64,000 bases of DNA, from contig NZ_AP025185.1 of NCBI RefSeq assembly GCF_020886115.1, forward strand, positions 2,232,001 through 2,296,000. Direction: 5' to 3'. Below, one piece after another: positions 10,487 through 20,530 of the stretch. The translations under genes were made by a program, and so were the position numbers. Under the pieces are notes generated by a model that searched no databases, had not been told where the DNA came from, and was given only the letters and a program-made list of their open reading frames with translations. Source of the stretch: Flavobacterium ammonificans. Lineage in GTDB: Bacteria > Bacteroidota > Bacteroidia > Flavobacteriales > Flavobacteriaceae. Each line of letters opens with the position of its first letter. The stretch's first letter is position 1.

Positions 10487-10518
10487 TTGTGCTCCTAAAA
10501 ATAAAAAACGTAATTTTG
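10487..10518 (+). promoter_or_regulatory. Promoter of rimO
   Basis: TTG at 10487 and TAATTTTG at 10511-10518 with a 21-nt spacer, 33 nt before the rimO start. Matches the Bacteroidota -33/-7 pattern with slightly long spacing. Confidence 0.5.
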
Positions 10519-10550
10519 CCGACCTTTCAAGTTAATGAAAGCCTACCACT

Positions 10551-11864
10551 ATGAGAACAAAGTCTTTAAAGAAAAATAAAATCAATGTGATTACCCTGGG
10601 ATGTTCCAAAAACATCTATGATAGTGAAGTTTTAATGGGTCAACTTCGAGCTAGCGGCAAAGAAGTAGAACATGAAGCACCTGAAGCAGAAGAAGGTAAT
10701 ATTATTGTAATTAACACTTGTGGATTTATTGATAACGCAAAAGCTGAATCAGTAAATATGATTTTAGAATATGCCGATAAAAAAGAGCGCGGATTAGTAG
10801 ATAAAGTTTTTGTGACTGGATGTTTATCTGAACGTTATCGCCCTGATTTAGAAAAAGAAATTCCAAATATAGATCAGTTTTTTGGCACCACTGAATTACC
10901 TCAACTATTGAAGGCTTTAGGAGCTGATTATAAGCACGAATTATTAGGGGAACGTTTGACTACTACGCCAAAAAATTATGCCTATTTAAAAATTGCGGAA
11001 GGTTGTGACAGACCATGTAGTTTCTGTGCTATTCCATTAATGCGTGGAAAACACGTTTCGCAACCCATTGAAAAATTAGTTAAAGAAGCTGAAGGTTTAG
11101 CTCGTGATGGTGTAAAAGAATTAATTTTGATTGCTCAAGATTTAACCTATTATGGTCTTGACATTTACAAAAAAAGAAACTTAGCCGAACTATTAGAAGC
11201 TTTAGTTAAAGTAGAAGGAATTGAATGGATTCGATTGCATTATGCCTTCCCTACCGGTTTTCCAATGGACGTTTTGGAAATTATGAAACGTGAACCAAAA
11301 ATTTGTAATTATATCGATATTCCATTGCAACACATTTCTGATTCAATACTAAAATCCATGAAACGTGGGACAACTCAAGCTAAAACAACTCAATTATTGA
11401 AAGATTTTAGAGCAGCAGTTCCAGGAATGGCAATTAGAACCACCTTAATTGTTGGTTATCCTGGGGAAACTCAAGAAGATTTTGAAATCTTGAAAGATTT
11501 TGTTCAAGAAATGAAGTTTGACCGAATGGGATGTTTTGCCTACTCACACGAAGAAAACACTTCGGCATATTTGCTTGAAGATAATGTCCCAGATGATGTA
11601 AAAAAAGAGCGTGCCAACGAAATCATGGAACTGCAATCGCAAATTTCTTGGGATTTGAACCAAGAAAAAGTGGGTCAAACTTTTAAATGCATCATTGACA
11701 GAAAAGAAGGCGGACACTTTGTAGGGCGAACTGAATTTGATAGCCCTGATGTAGATAATGAAGTATTAATTGATGCGACCAAATATTATTTAAAAACTGG
11801 TGAGTTTGCTTCTATTAAAATTACAGAGGCTACCGAGTTTGATTTGTACGGCGAACCTGCATAA
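10551..11864 (+). CDS. rimO: Ribosomal protein S12 methylthiotransferase RimO
   Basis: 437 aa. N-terminal MTTase domain with three [4Fe-4S] cysteines (C18 in TLGCSKNIYDSE, C57 in NTCGFID, C91 in VTGCLSERY). Radical SAM core CDRPCSFC (C152, C156, C159), then a C-terminal TRAM domain. It methylthiolates the conserved Asp of ribosomal protein S12. TLGCSKN plus GFIDNAKAES and the absence of a MiaB-like TRAM tail favour RimO over MiaB. A 32-aa-coding gap separates it from the next small secreted protein. Confidence 0.95.
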   Translation: MRTKSLKKNKINVITLGCSKNIYDSEVLMGQLRASGKEVEHEAPEAEEGNIIVINTCGFIDNAKAESVNMILEYADKKERGLVDKVFVTGCLSERYRPDLEKEIPNIDQFFGTTELPQLLKALGADYKHELLGERLTTTPKNYAYLKIAEGCDRPCSFCAIPLMRGKHVSQPIEKLVKEAEGLARDGVKELILIAQDLTYYGLDIYKKRNLAELLEALVKVEGIEWIRLHYAFPTGFPMDVLEIMKREPKICNYIDIPLQHISDSILKSMKRGTTQAKTTQLLKDFRAAVPGMAIRTTLIVGYPGETQEDFEILKDFVQEMKFDRMGCFAYSHEENTSAYLLEDNVPDDVKKERANEIMELQSQISWDLNQEKVGQTFKCIIDRKEGGHFVGRTEFDSPDVDNEVLIDATKYYLKTGEFASIKITEATEFDLYGEPA

Positions 11865-11902
11865 TTTAATTTCTTTTTTTATATTTGATAAAACTATATA
11901 CT

Positions 11903-12397
11903 ATGAAGACACTATTTAAAATCGTTTATATATTGATTCTGATGCTTTCGTTTTCAACCGCAAATGCTCAATTTGGTTTTGGAGGAAATGGTATGGGAAA
12001 TGGTAGAATGAATCAAATGGGTGGAATGGGTAGAATGAATCAGCAACAACCTATGACTCCAGATAAACCAAAAGAAATTCCAGTTGAAGTAACTGTAGGT
12101 CAAATTATGGAGCGCTTAAAGCCTGATTTAGGCTTGGATGCACTTCAAGAAGTGGCAATTTCCAATATATTGACTCAAAGCATAAAAACGCAAACCGCTA
12201 TAATCAAGCAAGAAATTAGTCAGGATAGTAAAATCAAAGAAATCCAAACGCTTTCAGAAATTACAGATTCTAAAATAAAACAACTTTTATCGCAATCCCA
12301 AAAGGAGAAATATAAAATTATTCAAGAAGAGGCTAAAAATCCACCTAAAAAGAAAAAGAAAAAAAAGGAGGAAAAAGAAGAAAAAGAATCTAATTAG
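11903..12397 (+). CDS. Small secreted helical protein with Lys/Glu tail, unknown function
   Basis: The frame opens at 11885, but the ATG at 11903 starts a good signal peptide (MKTLFKIVYILILMLSFSTANAQ). The mature protein has a Gly/Met/Asn-rich segment (GGNGMGNGRMNQMGGMGRMNQ). A helical region follows with LSQSQKEKYKIIQEEAK, reminiscent of LTxxQ/Spy-like periplasmic helices. The tail is very basic then mixed (PPKKKKKKK, EEKEEKE). 164 aa. It sits 14 nt before the amidase gene, so the two may be co-transcribed. Family assignment is tentative. Confidence 0.72.
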   Translation: MKTLFKIVYILILMLSFSTANAQFGFGGNGMGNGRMNQMGGMGRMNQQQPMTPDKPKEIPVEVTVGQIMERLKPDLGLDALQEVAISNILTQSIKTQTAIIKQEISQDSKIKEIQTLSEITDSKIKQLLSQSQKEKYKIIQEEAKNPPKKKKKKKEEKEEKESN

Positions 12398-12411
12398 TCT
12401 AAGATAATGGT

Positions 12412-13215
12412 ATGAAAAAATTATTTATTTATTCATTATTTTTTGGTGTATTGGTATCATGCAAAAGCAACATTTATAGAAATGAAAGTGATAGCATACG
12501 AAAACAATTTAGAAAAGTAAAGAAAACAATCTTTCACAAGGAATCTGTCCCTCTATCGAATGGCAAAAATCCGGAATGGATCAATACGGTCAATTTCAAT
12601 TTACGAAAACCTAATTTTATAATCCTTCATCATACCGCTCAGAACTCTTTAGAACAAACCATAAGAACATTTACGCTATCTAGAACACAAGTAAGTGCGC
12701 ACTATGTAATTAGTGATGATGGGAAAGTAGTTCAAATGCTTAATGACTATTTAAGGGCTTGGCATGGCGGAAATGCAATATGGGGAAAAAACACCGATAT
12801 TAATTCAGCATCAATAGGAATTGAATTAGACAATAACGGTTCAGAACCATTTTCTGAAGAACAAATAAGTAGTTTAATCGCTTTACTTACTCGATTAAAA
12901 AAAGAATACAATATTCCAACAACAAATATAATTGCCCACTCTGATATAGCACCTTCAAGAAAATCAGACCCAAGTGCGTTTTTTCCATGGAAAAGACTAT
13001 CGGAATTAGGCTTTGGTATTTGGCCTGATGCCGCTATTGAAAATGCTCCTGAGAATTTTGATGCGATACTTGCTTTACGCATAATTGGTTATGATACTCG
13101 AAATTTATCAGCAGCCATAAGAGCATTTAAACTCCATTATATTCAAAATGAAGTGGACGATGTATTGAATGAAAAAACGATAAATACAATTTACTCTATT
13201 TACAAAAAGCAATAA
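12412..13215 (+). CDS. N-acetylmuramoyl-L-alanine amidase lipoprotein (Amidase_2, AmiD-like)
   Basis: 267 aa with lipoprotein signal FFGVLVSC (Cys17). The Amidase_2 fold shows FIILHHTAQNS (H73/H74 as zinc ligand region), AHYVISDDGKVVQMLNDYLRAWHGG, SIGIELDNNG, and AHSDIAPSRKSDPSAFFPW carrying the second zinc His and the Asp/Lys of the active site. It should cleave the amide between MurNAc and the stem peptide in periplasmic peptidoglycan or turnover products. A C-terminal helical extension resembles a peptidoglycan-binding-like domain. Confidence 0.92.
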   Translation: MKKLFIYSLFFGVLVSCKSNIYRNESDSIRKQFRKVKKTIFHKESVPLSNGKNPEWINTVNFNLRKPNFIILHHTAQNSLEQTIRTFTLSRTQVSAHYVISDDGKVVQMLNDYLRAWHGGNAIWGKNTDINSASIGIELDNNGSEPFSEEQISSLIALLTRLKKEYNIPTTNIIAHSDIAPSRKSDPSAFFPWKRLSELGFGIWPDAAIENAPENFDAILALRIIGYDTRNLSAAIRAFKLHYIQNEVDDVLNEKTINTIYSIYKKQ

Positions 13216-13216
13216 A

Positions 13217-13256
13217 AAAAACTGCTCAAAAACATGTTGTAATTGAGCAGTTATTC
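13217..13256. terminator. Shared terminator of amidase and BBP2 porin genes
   Basis: 9-bp stem ACTGCTCAA / TTGAGCAGT with a 13-nt loop between convergent genes, flanked by an A-run on the left. Confidence 0.7.
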
Positions 13257-13303
13257 ATATTTAAAACACTCCATTTAAAAACAAAAAAACTTTTGTTTAT
13301 ATT

Positions 13304-14293
13304 TTAAAAACCATATACCATTGCCAAAGCAAACTGAGAAGCTGATTTTGTAGGATTACCATTAGCCAAATAAAAATCTTTCTCAGAGGCACTGTCTAAT
13401 CGTATCTCAGGAATAAAAGTTAGCCCTCCTGATTTTAAGTTGGCTGACAAAGTGAATGCGGCAACAGAGGTATCGGTTGTCTTCGATTTAAAAGACTCAG
13501 CACGTAATCCTAAAGCAAAACTATCAGAAAGCGATAGAGAAGGATACAGTGCAATTCCAGAATACCCAGTTCCTGTTTCAACACCTGAATAATCTGCGCC
13601 ATTTAATCCTAATTTGAATTTTGGTGATAGTTGATATGCGGCAGTCAGATCCACTATAGTGCCGCTTTGAGAACCAGTCAACAAATTGAAATAAGCAGTG
13701 AATCCTTCGGCTGGCGTAACTGATAATTGTGCTCCAAAAGCATTCAAACCAAATTCTGGAATAGCCTTGTAAGCGTTCCATTGATCGTTGAACAAACCAA
13801 CCATAACTGAAACTTTACTTGAAACTACATAGTTTGCTTTAATTCCTGCATTTTGAAATGGACCTGATGTAAATAAATACGAAGTAGAGTAATGAAAATT
13901 AGATACTGGAGAAATTAACTCATAACCTATAAAAGTTCCCATGTAACCTGCGGTTAAACTTAACTTATCAGTTGCTGCATAGGTCGAATATAAATTTTGA
14001 ATATGAAAAGATTGTCCTTCAACATCTGGTATAGATTGTCCCGCGCCTCGAGGACCAAAAGAAACCTCTCCAACAAATGAAGTCTTTCCTGTTTTCTTTT
14101 TTAATACCAAGTCAATCATTCCTAATGATAATGAATTATGATCTGTTGCAAAACTTGTTTGAATATTTTCAGTTTTGGCGAAATCATATTTCCAATACGC
14201 ATCTACAGATCCTGAAAATTCAAGTGGAGTATCTTGAGCGAATAAATAACTACTTGTTAAAACTAAAACTAAAATGATAATTACTTTTTTCAT
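13304..14293 (-). CDS. Outer membrane beta-barrel protein, BBP2 porin-like
   Basis: 329 aa. Signal peptide MKKVIIILVLVLTSSYLFAQ, then LEFSGSVDAYWKYDF. A barrel pattern of alternating strands follows, with VGEVSFGPRGAGQ, SAGYMGTFIGYELISP-like and a terminal aromatic residue (ALAMVYGF). This matches the putative beta-barrel porin-2 (OmpL-like) group, which in flavobacteria is often linked to ammonium uptake genes; none is visible here. It is preceded by 440 nt of unusually AT-rich DNA with repeated AGGGGTAT motifs. Confidence 0.82.
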   Translation of the reverse strand: MKKVIIILVLVLTSSYLFAQDTPLEFSGSVDAYWKYDFAKTENIQTSFATDHNSLSLGMIDLVLKKKTGKTSFVGEVSFGPRGAGQSIPDVEGQSFHIQNLYSTYAATDKLSLTAGYMGTFIGYELISPVSNFHYSTSYLFTSGPFQNAGIKANYVVSSKVSVMVGLFNDQWNAYKAIPEFGLNAFGAQLSVTPAEGFTAYFNLLTGSQSGTIVDLTAAYQLSPKFKLGLNGADYSGVETGTGYSGIALYPSLSLSDSFALGLRAESFKSKTTDTSVAAFTLSANLKSGGLTFIPEIRLDSASEKDFYLANGNPTKSASQFALAMVYGF

Positions 14294-14688
14294 GTTGAAA
14301 GATTTTAATTTACTAATTCGTTTGTTTAAGAAAAAGAAATAATTTTCAAAAAATACTATCTAAAGTTATTTCCTTTATCCGAAGCAAAACTATCAACTTT
14401 TATCAACGAAAATGAAAAACAAGTAAATTAAATTCAATAAAATAGTCATTTTTATGAAATTAGAATTAAAATTCATAAAAAAAAGATATTTAAAGCTAAA
14501 AATAGCATTAAAATGCATTATTAATAACATTAAAATTTATTATACCCTTTTAATTTTAGGGGTATTTTATTTTTTTGCATAAAAAAACTGTAAATTACTC
14601 TAAAATTATAAGTTAAAAAATAATTTACCCCTAAAAAATAAGGGGTATCAATTTTAAATTGTTTAAAAATAAAATTATAACCCATAAA
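14294..14688. other. AT-rich intergenic region with G4/C4 inverted motifs
   Basis: No gene is visible. The region is nearly all A/T except two imperfect inverted repeats: ATACCC...AGGGGTAT (14542-14565) and TACCCCTA...TAAGGGGTA (14626-14647). They are candidates for operator or leader structures upstream of the BBP2 porin. Confidence 0.5.
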
Positions 14689-14714
14689 AAAACCACCTTA
14701 ATAAAGGTGGTTTT
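14689..14714 (-). terminator. Terminator of the acyl-CoA carboxylase operon
   Basis: 11-bp perfect stem AAAACCACCTT / AAGGTGGTTTT with loop AATA, 20 nt downstream of the carboxyltransferase stop codon. Confidence 0.88.
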
Positions 14715-14734
14715 AAAATTAGGCTTAAAAAATA

Positions 14735-16276
14735 CTATAAAGGAATGTTTCCATGTTTGCGTTTTGGCAATACACTTTCTTTATTTTCTAACATGCTAAA
14801 GGCTTTTATTAATTTTTTGCGTGTGTCTTGTGGTAAAATTACCTCATCAACAAAACCTCTCTGTGCAGCTGTATAAGGATTCGCAAACAAATCGGCATAT
14901 TCCGCTTCTTTCTCTAACAACTTAGCCGCAGGGTCGTTTGCTTCATTAATTTCTTTTTTAAAGATAATCTCACTAGCCCCTTTGGCACCCATTACTGCAA
15001 TTTCGGCTGTAGGCCAAGCAAAATTCATATCAGCACCAATGTGTTTGGAGTTCATTACATCATAAGCCCCTCCATATGCTTTTCGCGTAATCACGGTTAC
15101 TCTTGGTACCGTAGCCTCACTTAAAGCGTACAACAATTTAGCCCCGTGCACAATAATACCATTCCATTCTTGATCAGTTCCTGGTAAAAATCCCGGAACA
15201 TCTACTAATACTAATAAAGGAATATTAAAACAATCGCAAAAACGAGTAAATCGTGCTGCCTTGATCGATGAATTCACATCCAATACACCAGCTAAAATCA
15301 TAGGCTGATTAGCAATAATACCAACACTACGGCCGCCAATTCGTGAAAAACCTACAATAATATTCTCTGCAAAGTTTTTATGAATTTCAAAAAACGAATC
15401 TTCGTCAATAATACCCGAAATTACTTCGTGCATATCATACGGCTTATTTGGATTATCTGGAATTATAGTCAATAATTTTTCTCTTACTTCATCATTAAGC
15501 TCATAAGCAAGATTTTTAGGTTTTTCTTTATTGGATTGAGGTAAATAACTCAATAATCGCTTTACATCTTCTAAACATTCTACATCATTCGCCGACGTAC
15601 AATGTGCCACTCCAGATTTGGTTGAATGAGTACTTGCCCCTCCTAACTCTTCAGAAGTTACGGTTTCATTAGTTACAGTTTTAACTACATTAGGCCCTGT
15701 AACAAACATATAGCTGGTATCTTCCACCATCATCGTAAAATCTGTCATCGCAGGCGAATAAACCGCTCCCCCAGCACAAGGACCCATAATCGCTGAAATT
15801 TGCGGAATTATTCCAGAAGCTTGAACGTTTCTGTAAAAAATATCAGCATAACCACCTAATGAACGAACACCCTCTTGGATACGCGCACCACCTGAATCGT
15901 TTAAACCAATCATGGGCGCACCCACTTTTAGCGCCATATCCATTACTTTGCAAATTTTCTCGGCATGCGTTTCAGACAATGATCCTCCAAAAACAGTAAA
16001 ATCTTGCGCAAAGACATAAACTAGTCTACCATTAATATTTCCATATCCGGTAACCACTCCATCTCCTAAATACACCTCTTTCTCGATCCCGAAATCAGTT
16101 GTACGGTGTGTAACCAACATTCCGATTTCTTCAAATGTGCCTTCGTCCAACAAATAATCAATACGTTCTCTAGCCGTTAACTTTTTATTTGAATGTTGTT
16201 TAGCAATTCTGTTCTTTCCTCCGCCCAAATGAGCTTCAGCAATTTTATCTTGTACTATTTTTATTTTTGATTCCAT
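14735..16276 (-). CDS. Acyl-CoA carboxylase carboxyltransferase (beta) subunit, PccB/MmdA-type
   Basis: 513 aa, carboxyltransferase fold with acyl-CoA site [50 protein letters not shown] (oxyanion hole) and the biotin-side [15 protein letters not shown]. It transfers CO2 from carboxybiotin to acetyl- or propionyl-CoA. It is the last gene of a tight operon with accC-like and BCCP-like genes (3-nt gaps), so the enzyme is a three-part biotin carboxylase complex. Length and sequence fit propionyl-CoA carboxylase beta better than AccD; the substrate is not certain. Confidence 0.92.
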   Translation of the reverse strand: MESKIKIVQDKIAEAHLGGGKNRIAKQHSNKKLTARERIDYLLDEGTFEEIGMLVTHRTTDFGIEKEVYLGDGVVTGYGNINGRLVYVFAQDFTVFGGSLSETHAEKICKVMDMALKVGAPMIGLNDSGGARIQEGVRSLGGYADIFYRNVQASGIIPQISAIMGPCAGGAVYSPAMTDFTMMVEDTSYMFVTGPNVVKTVTNETVTSEELGGASTHSTKSGVAHCTSANDVECLEDVKRLLSYLPQSNKEKPKNLAYELNDEVREKLLTIIPDNPNKPYDMHEVISGIIDEDSFFEIHKNFAENIIVGFSRIGGRSVGIIANQPMILAGVLDVNSSIKAARFTRFCDCFNIPLLVLVDVPGFLPGTDQEWNGIIVHGAKLLYALSEATVPRVTVITRKAYGGAYDVMNSKHIGADMNFAWPTAEIAVMGAKGASEIIFKKEINEANDPAAKLLEKEAEYADLFANPYTAAQRGFVDEVILPQDTRKKLIKAFSMLENKESVLPKRKHGNIPL

Positions 16277-16279
16277 ACT

Positions 16280-17722
16280 TTATTGAATTGGTAAGCGTAC
16301 GATTTTTTGATCTTCAAAATACTGTTGCAAGGCTACCATAGCAGCGATTTGAGCTTCTTTTTGGGTTTGCTCTTTTAGCTTTTCAACGCTGTAATATTTT
16401 TTTACAAAATGCGTATCAAAGTTCCCCGAACGAAATGCCTCATGTTCAAAAACAAACTTTCCAAAAGGCAAAGTGGTCGAAACACCTTCTACTTTATAAT
16501 TATCAATGGCCTGAATCATCGTTTGAATCGCTTCTTCACGAGTTGCTCCGTAAGCAATCAATTTAGACAACATTGGATCGTAATAAATTGGAATGTCCAT
16601 TCCTTGTTCAAAACCATTATCAACACGAACTCCTTCTCCAACAGGTAACTGATATACATCCAAATGCCCCACACTTGGCAAGAAATCATTCAATGGATCT
16701 TCAGCATATACACGTAATTCAACAGCATGGCCTTTGATTTTTAAATCATCTTGTTGAAGTGGTAAAACTTCACCTCTAGCCACTCGGATTTGCAATTCTA
16801 CTAAATCTGTTCCGGTTATAATTTCGGTTACAGGATGTTCTACTTGCAAACGGGTATTCATTTCGAGGAAATAGAAATTATTGTTTTCGTCCAATAAAAA
16901 TTCTACAGTTCCCGCTCCTAAATAATCACATGATTTAGCAACCAAAACAGCCGCTTCTCCCATTTGCTTGCGCAATTCTAGCGTTAACACTGACGAAGGC
17001 GCTTCTTCAATAACTTTTTGATGGCGTCTTTGAACGCTACACTCTCTTTCAAAAAGATAGAGGATATTCCCATGACTATCCGCCATTACTTGAATTTCGA
17101 TATGCCTTGGGGATGCTACATATTTTTCAATAAAAACAGAACCATCTCCAAATGCAGCAATAGCTTCACTAATCGCTCTGTCCATTTGCGATTCAAAATC
17201 AGCCTCTTTCTCTACCACACGCATTCCTTTACCTCCACCTCCGGCAGAGGCTTTAATTAAAATTGGAAAACCTATTGAAGTAGCCACTTCTTTTGCTTTT
17301 TTTACATCTGTAATCGCTTGATCGTAACCAGGAACCATAGGGATATTGTAGTCTTTAACCGCATCTTTAGCGGCTAATTTACTTCCCATAATGCGGATTG
17401 CTTTCGATTTTGGTCCAATAAATATAATCCCGTTACGTTCAGCTTCCTCAGCAAAATCGGCATTTTCACTTAAGAAACCATAACCTGGATGAATCGCATC
17501 TGCTCCTAATGATTTAGCCACTTCAATGATTTTACTTCCCAGTAAATAGGACTGGTTTGAAGGTGCTTCACCAATACAAACTGCTTCATCTGCAAATTTT
17601 ACATGTGGGGCATTCCTGTCAATTGTAGAATACAACGCAACTGTCTTTATTCCCATTTTTCGAGCCGTTTTCATTACTCGTATGGCTATTTCGCCTCTAT
17701 TGGCAACTACTATCTTCTTCAT
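16280..17722 (-). CDS. accC: Biotin carboxylase subunit of acyl-CoA carboxylase
   Basis: 480 aa. ATP-grasp carboxylase with N-terminal VVANRGEIAIRVMKTARKMGI, glycine-rich KASAGGGGKGMRVV, FIEKYV, EIQVMADSHGNI, RECSVQRRHQKVIEEAPS and EMNTRLQVEHPVTE. It carboxylates biotin on the carrier protein using ATP and bicarbonate. It stands between the BCCP-like and carboxyltransferase genes with 3-nt spacers, so stoichiometric expression is likely. Whether it serves acetyl- or propionyl-CoA carboxylation is not resolved. Confidence 0.93.
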   Translation of the reverse strand: MKKIVVANRGEIAIRVMKTARKMGIKTVALYSTIDRNAPHVKFADEAVCIGEAPSNQSYLLGSKIIEVAKSLGADAIHPGYGFLSENADFAEEAERNGIIFIGPKSKAIRIMGSKLAAKDAVKDYNIPMVPGYDQAITDVKKAKEVATSIGFPILIKASAGGGGKGMRVVEKEADFESQMDRAISEAIAAFGDGSVFIEKYVASPRHIEIQVMADSHGNILYLFERECSVQRRHQKVIEEAPSSVLTLELRKQMGEAAVLVAKSCDYLGAGTVEFLLDENNNFYFLEMNTRLQVEHPVTEIITGTDLVELQIRVARGEVLPLQQDDLKIKGHAVELRVYAEDPLNDFLPSVGHLDVYQLPVGEGVRVDNGFEQGMDIPIYYDPMLSKLIAYGATREEAIQTMIQAIDNYKVEGVSTTLPFGKFVFEHEAFRSGNFDTHFVKKYYSVEKLKEQTQKEAQIAAMVALQQYFEDQKIVRLPIQ

Positions 17723-17725
17723 AAT

Positions 17726-18211
17726 TTACTCGAATTCAATTAATAATTGTCCTTTGTCTACAGCGTCTCCAACCGCTACCGAAATAGACTTAATTACGCC
17801 ATCACGAGGCGATAAAAAACTGTTTTCCATTTTCATGGCACCAAGAATAATTAAATTGTCGTTTTCTTTAACTTCCTGCCCTACTACTACACTAATTTCT
17901 AGAATTAATCCTGGCATAGGTGCCTTGATAGCATTAACTTGTTTAGCCAAACCGGTTTCAAATCCCATTTCTTTAATTAAAATATCTAAAGGATTTGAAA
18001 TAGCAACGGTATAACTATTCCCATTAACTAAGACAGTATACTTTTTTTGATTAAAATCAGCCTCAACAATAGCTGCTTTGAAAGAAGTGTTTTCGTGTAA
18101 AATATGAAACTGATTCAATTCTGCACGAACAGCATCGAGTTGCAAAACACTTTGCGAATCCATATCAAAATGGAAGGTGTCGTTTACATTTACTTTATAA
18201 CCAATACTCAT
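17726..18211 (-). CDS. Biotin carboxyl carrier subunit of acyl-CoA carboxylase
   Basis: 161 aa. The C-terminal biotinyl domain has the AMKMEN site (biotinylated Lys127) within KAPMPGLILEISVVVGQEV. The N-terminal ~75 residues are a non-catalytic linker or contact domain, not the usual Ala/Pro-rich AccB linker. First gene of the operon. It receives CO2 from the biotin carboxylase and passes it to the carboxyltransferase. PMPG followed by AMKMEN is diagnostic of the family. Confidence 0.92.
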   Translation of the reverse strand: MSIGYKVNVNDTFHFDMDSQSVLQLDAVRAELNQFHILHENTSFKAAIVEADFNQKKYTVLVNGNSYTVAISNPLDILIKEMGFETGLAKQVNAIKAPMPGLILEISVVVGQEVKENDNLIILGAMKMENSFLSPRDGVIKSISVAVGDAVDKGQLLIEFE

Positions 18212-18321
18212 AGGTGTATTTTTTAATTGGTAGTAAATGTATTTATTAATCTAAATTTAAAATGAAAAACGAGGTGTATATTTGCTAAATTACTATACTT
18301 TTTATCAAAAAAATAACAATT

Positions 18322-20520
18322 CTACAAAACTAAAAGACCGAAATCTTTTAACATTTTCATCGATTTTGAATACCAAAACAATTCAAAATCTTCCATTTCG
18401 CTTTCAAAATCAGCTTTCAGTTCTTGAAACTGGGTTGTTTTTGAATTGGAAACAGAAATTATATCTAGGGTTTTAACAAGCCATTCTCCTTCTTTTTGAT
18501 TGGCTTGAATGACAACTTTTTCTTTTTTATCATGAAACGTTAATTCCATCATTTCCCAAGAATTTCCTTTTTTAGTTTTAGTAAAACTTCTTACTGTTGG
18601 CTTACCGCCTAGCCAAACTACTTTAGCATTCGGTTTACTACTAAAATTAGTTTCCTCTTCAAGTGCATCAAAAATAAAATCGGGACGAATCGTTGTTTTT
18701 GGTATCTTAAAATCGAACCATTCTTGCAAATCGTAATCCAAACAAATTCCGTGCATAAAGTTGAATAAGGATTTTTTTAGACCAAAACTAAATTGTTCGT
18801 GATCAATTCCTGTACTGTCTATATAATTGAGGTCATTATTTGCAAAAGTACCAACTATATCTGTTTCTTTAGTTACACCAAATTTTTCCGGATACATTCC
18901 CACTGGGCTGTGTGCCGTCATTGCAAATTGGTGCCAAAATCCAGATTGTAACACGCCAGCTTCAAACAATTGGCGTACCATTTCTAAACTATCTACCGTT
19001 TCTTGAATAGTTTGCGTAGGATAACCATACATTAAATAAGCGTGTACCATAACTCCTGCTTCAGTAAAATTGCGCGTTACTTTGGCTACTTGTTCTACCG
19101 TGACTCCTTTGTCAATCAATCGTAATAATCGGTCAGAAGCTACTTCTAGTCCGCCTGAAACGGCAATACAACCTGAAGCTTTTAACAACAAACACAAATC
19201 TTTGGTAAAGCTTTTTTCAAAACGAATATTCGTCCACCACGTAACAGCTAATTTTCTGCGTGAAATTTCTAACGCCAGTTCACGCATCAAAGCTGGTGGA
19301 GCGGCTTCGTCTACAAAATGAAAGCCAGTTTCGCCAGTTTGAGCTATCATTTCTTCCATTCGGTCGCACAAAATTCCGGCAGCAATGGGTTCGTAGATTT
19401 TAATGTAATCTAACGAAATATCGCAAAAAGTACATTTCCCCCAATAACAACCGTGGGCCATAGTTAACTTATTCCATCGACCATCACTCCACATACGGTG
19501 CATTGGATTCACAATTTCAATTACTGAAATGTATTTATCCAAAAGTAAATCTGAATAATCGGGCGTTCCTACTTGAGCTTGTTTGTAGTCGTGGCGAGAA
19601 GAGTTATTTTTATAGACTACTTTGCCATTCTCCAACAAAAAAGTACGCTTGAATTCCGCATTTATTCCTGATTCAATATTTTCAATAATTAATTCAAGTG
19701 GCAATTCGCCATCATCCAAACTAATAAAATCAAAAAACTCAAAAACCCGTTCGTCTGAAAGGGAACGTAATTCCGTATTCGCAAACCCGCCTCCCATCAA
19801 AATTTTGATTTCGGGATGGTACTTTTTCAACCATTGCGCAGAGCGAAAGGCAGCATATAAATTCCCAGGAAAAGGGACTGAAATTAAAAAAATAGTAGGT
19901 TGAATGATTTCTATTTTATCTTTCAGTATTGAAAATAAAATAGTATCAATATAAGTAGGTTGCTTTTGCAAGGCTTCGTACAACCCATCAAACGAATTGG
20001 CAGATCGTCCTAAACGTTCAGCATAACGACTGAATCCAAAATTAGGATCCACGCATTCTACAATAAAATCTGAAATATCTTCAAGATACAAAGTCGCCAA
20101 ATGCTTCGCCTTATCTTGGGTTCCCATAGTTCCAAATGCCCAATCCAACTCTTCTAACTGTGCAAATCGTGAGGCTTCTGGCAAGAAATCTTCTTGACAA
20201 ATTTGGAGTGCCAAAGTAGGATTTTTTCCTTGCAAGAAAGCTATAACGGAATCAATGGTTTTGATGTATTCGTCTTGTAATGCAAAAATTCGTTGGGCAT
20301 TCTCTAAAAGTTCCTCCTTTGGAAATTTGGAACTAGAAAATTCAAACAAATTTTGCAATCCTTTTTTTGAAAACAAAGCTAAAATAACTTCTATCCCCAG
20401 ATCAGCTTGTACCGAACTTCTATTTTTGGTATTCAAAAACCCTTTAATATAAGCCGTTGCTGGATACGGAGTATTCAGTTGAGTAAATGGTGGCGTTACA
20501 AGGAATAGTTTTGTTTTCAA
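18322..20520 (-). CDS. B12-binding domain radical SAM protein
   Basis: An upstream-extended frame begins at 20550, but the promoter-like TATTTTTG lies inside that extension. The TTG at 20520 gives the natural start KTKLFLVTPPFTQLNTPYPA and 732 aa. N-terminal cobalamin-binding-like domain (PTIFLISVPFPGNLYAAF, ILMGGGFANTELRS). Radical SAM domain with HGCYWGKCTFCDI, so spacing is C-x4-C-x2-C instead of C-x3-C-x2-C, then SGGLEVASDRLLRLIDKGV and MVHAYLMYGYPTQT. Such enzymes act as methylases or in tailoring reactions; the substrate is unknown. The genes on both sides are unrelated. Confidence 0.85.
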   Translation of the reverse strand: MKTKLFLVTPPFTQLNTPYPATAYIKGFLNTKNRSSVQADLGIEVILALFSKKGLQNLFEFSSSKFPKEELLENAQRIFALQDEYIKTIDSVIAFLQGKNPTLALQICQEDFLPEASRFAQLEELDWAFGTMGTQDKAKHLATLYLEDISDFIVECVDPNFGFSRYAERLGRSANSFDGLYEALQKQPTYIDTILFSILKDKIEIIQPTIFLISVPFPGNLYAAFRSAQWLKKYHPEIKILMGGGFANTELRSLSDERVFEFFDFISLDDGELPLELIIENIESGINAEFKRTFLLENGKVVYKNNSSRHDYKQAQVGTPDYSDLLLDKYISVIEIVNPMHRMWSDGRWNKLTMAHGCYWGKCTFCDISLDYIKIYEPIAAGILCDRMEEMIAQTGETGFHFVDEAAPPALMRELALEISRRKLAVTWWTNIRFEKSFTKDLCLLLKASGCIAVSGGLEVASDRLLRLIDKGVTVEQVAKVTRNFTEAGVMVHAYLMYGYPTQTIQETVDSLEMVRQLFEAGVLQSGFWHQFAMTAHSPVGMYPEKFGVTKETDIVGTFANNDLNYIDSTGIDHEQFSFGLKKSLFNFMHGICLDYDLQEWFDFKIPKTTIRPDFIFDALEEETNFSSKPNAKVVWLGGKPTVRSFTKTKKGNSWEMMELTFHDKKEKVVIQANQKEGEWLVKTLDIISVSNSKTTQFQELKADFESEMEDFELFWYSKSMKMLKDFGLLVL

Positions 20521-20530
20521 AAGGATAGTT

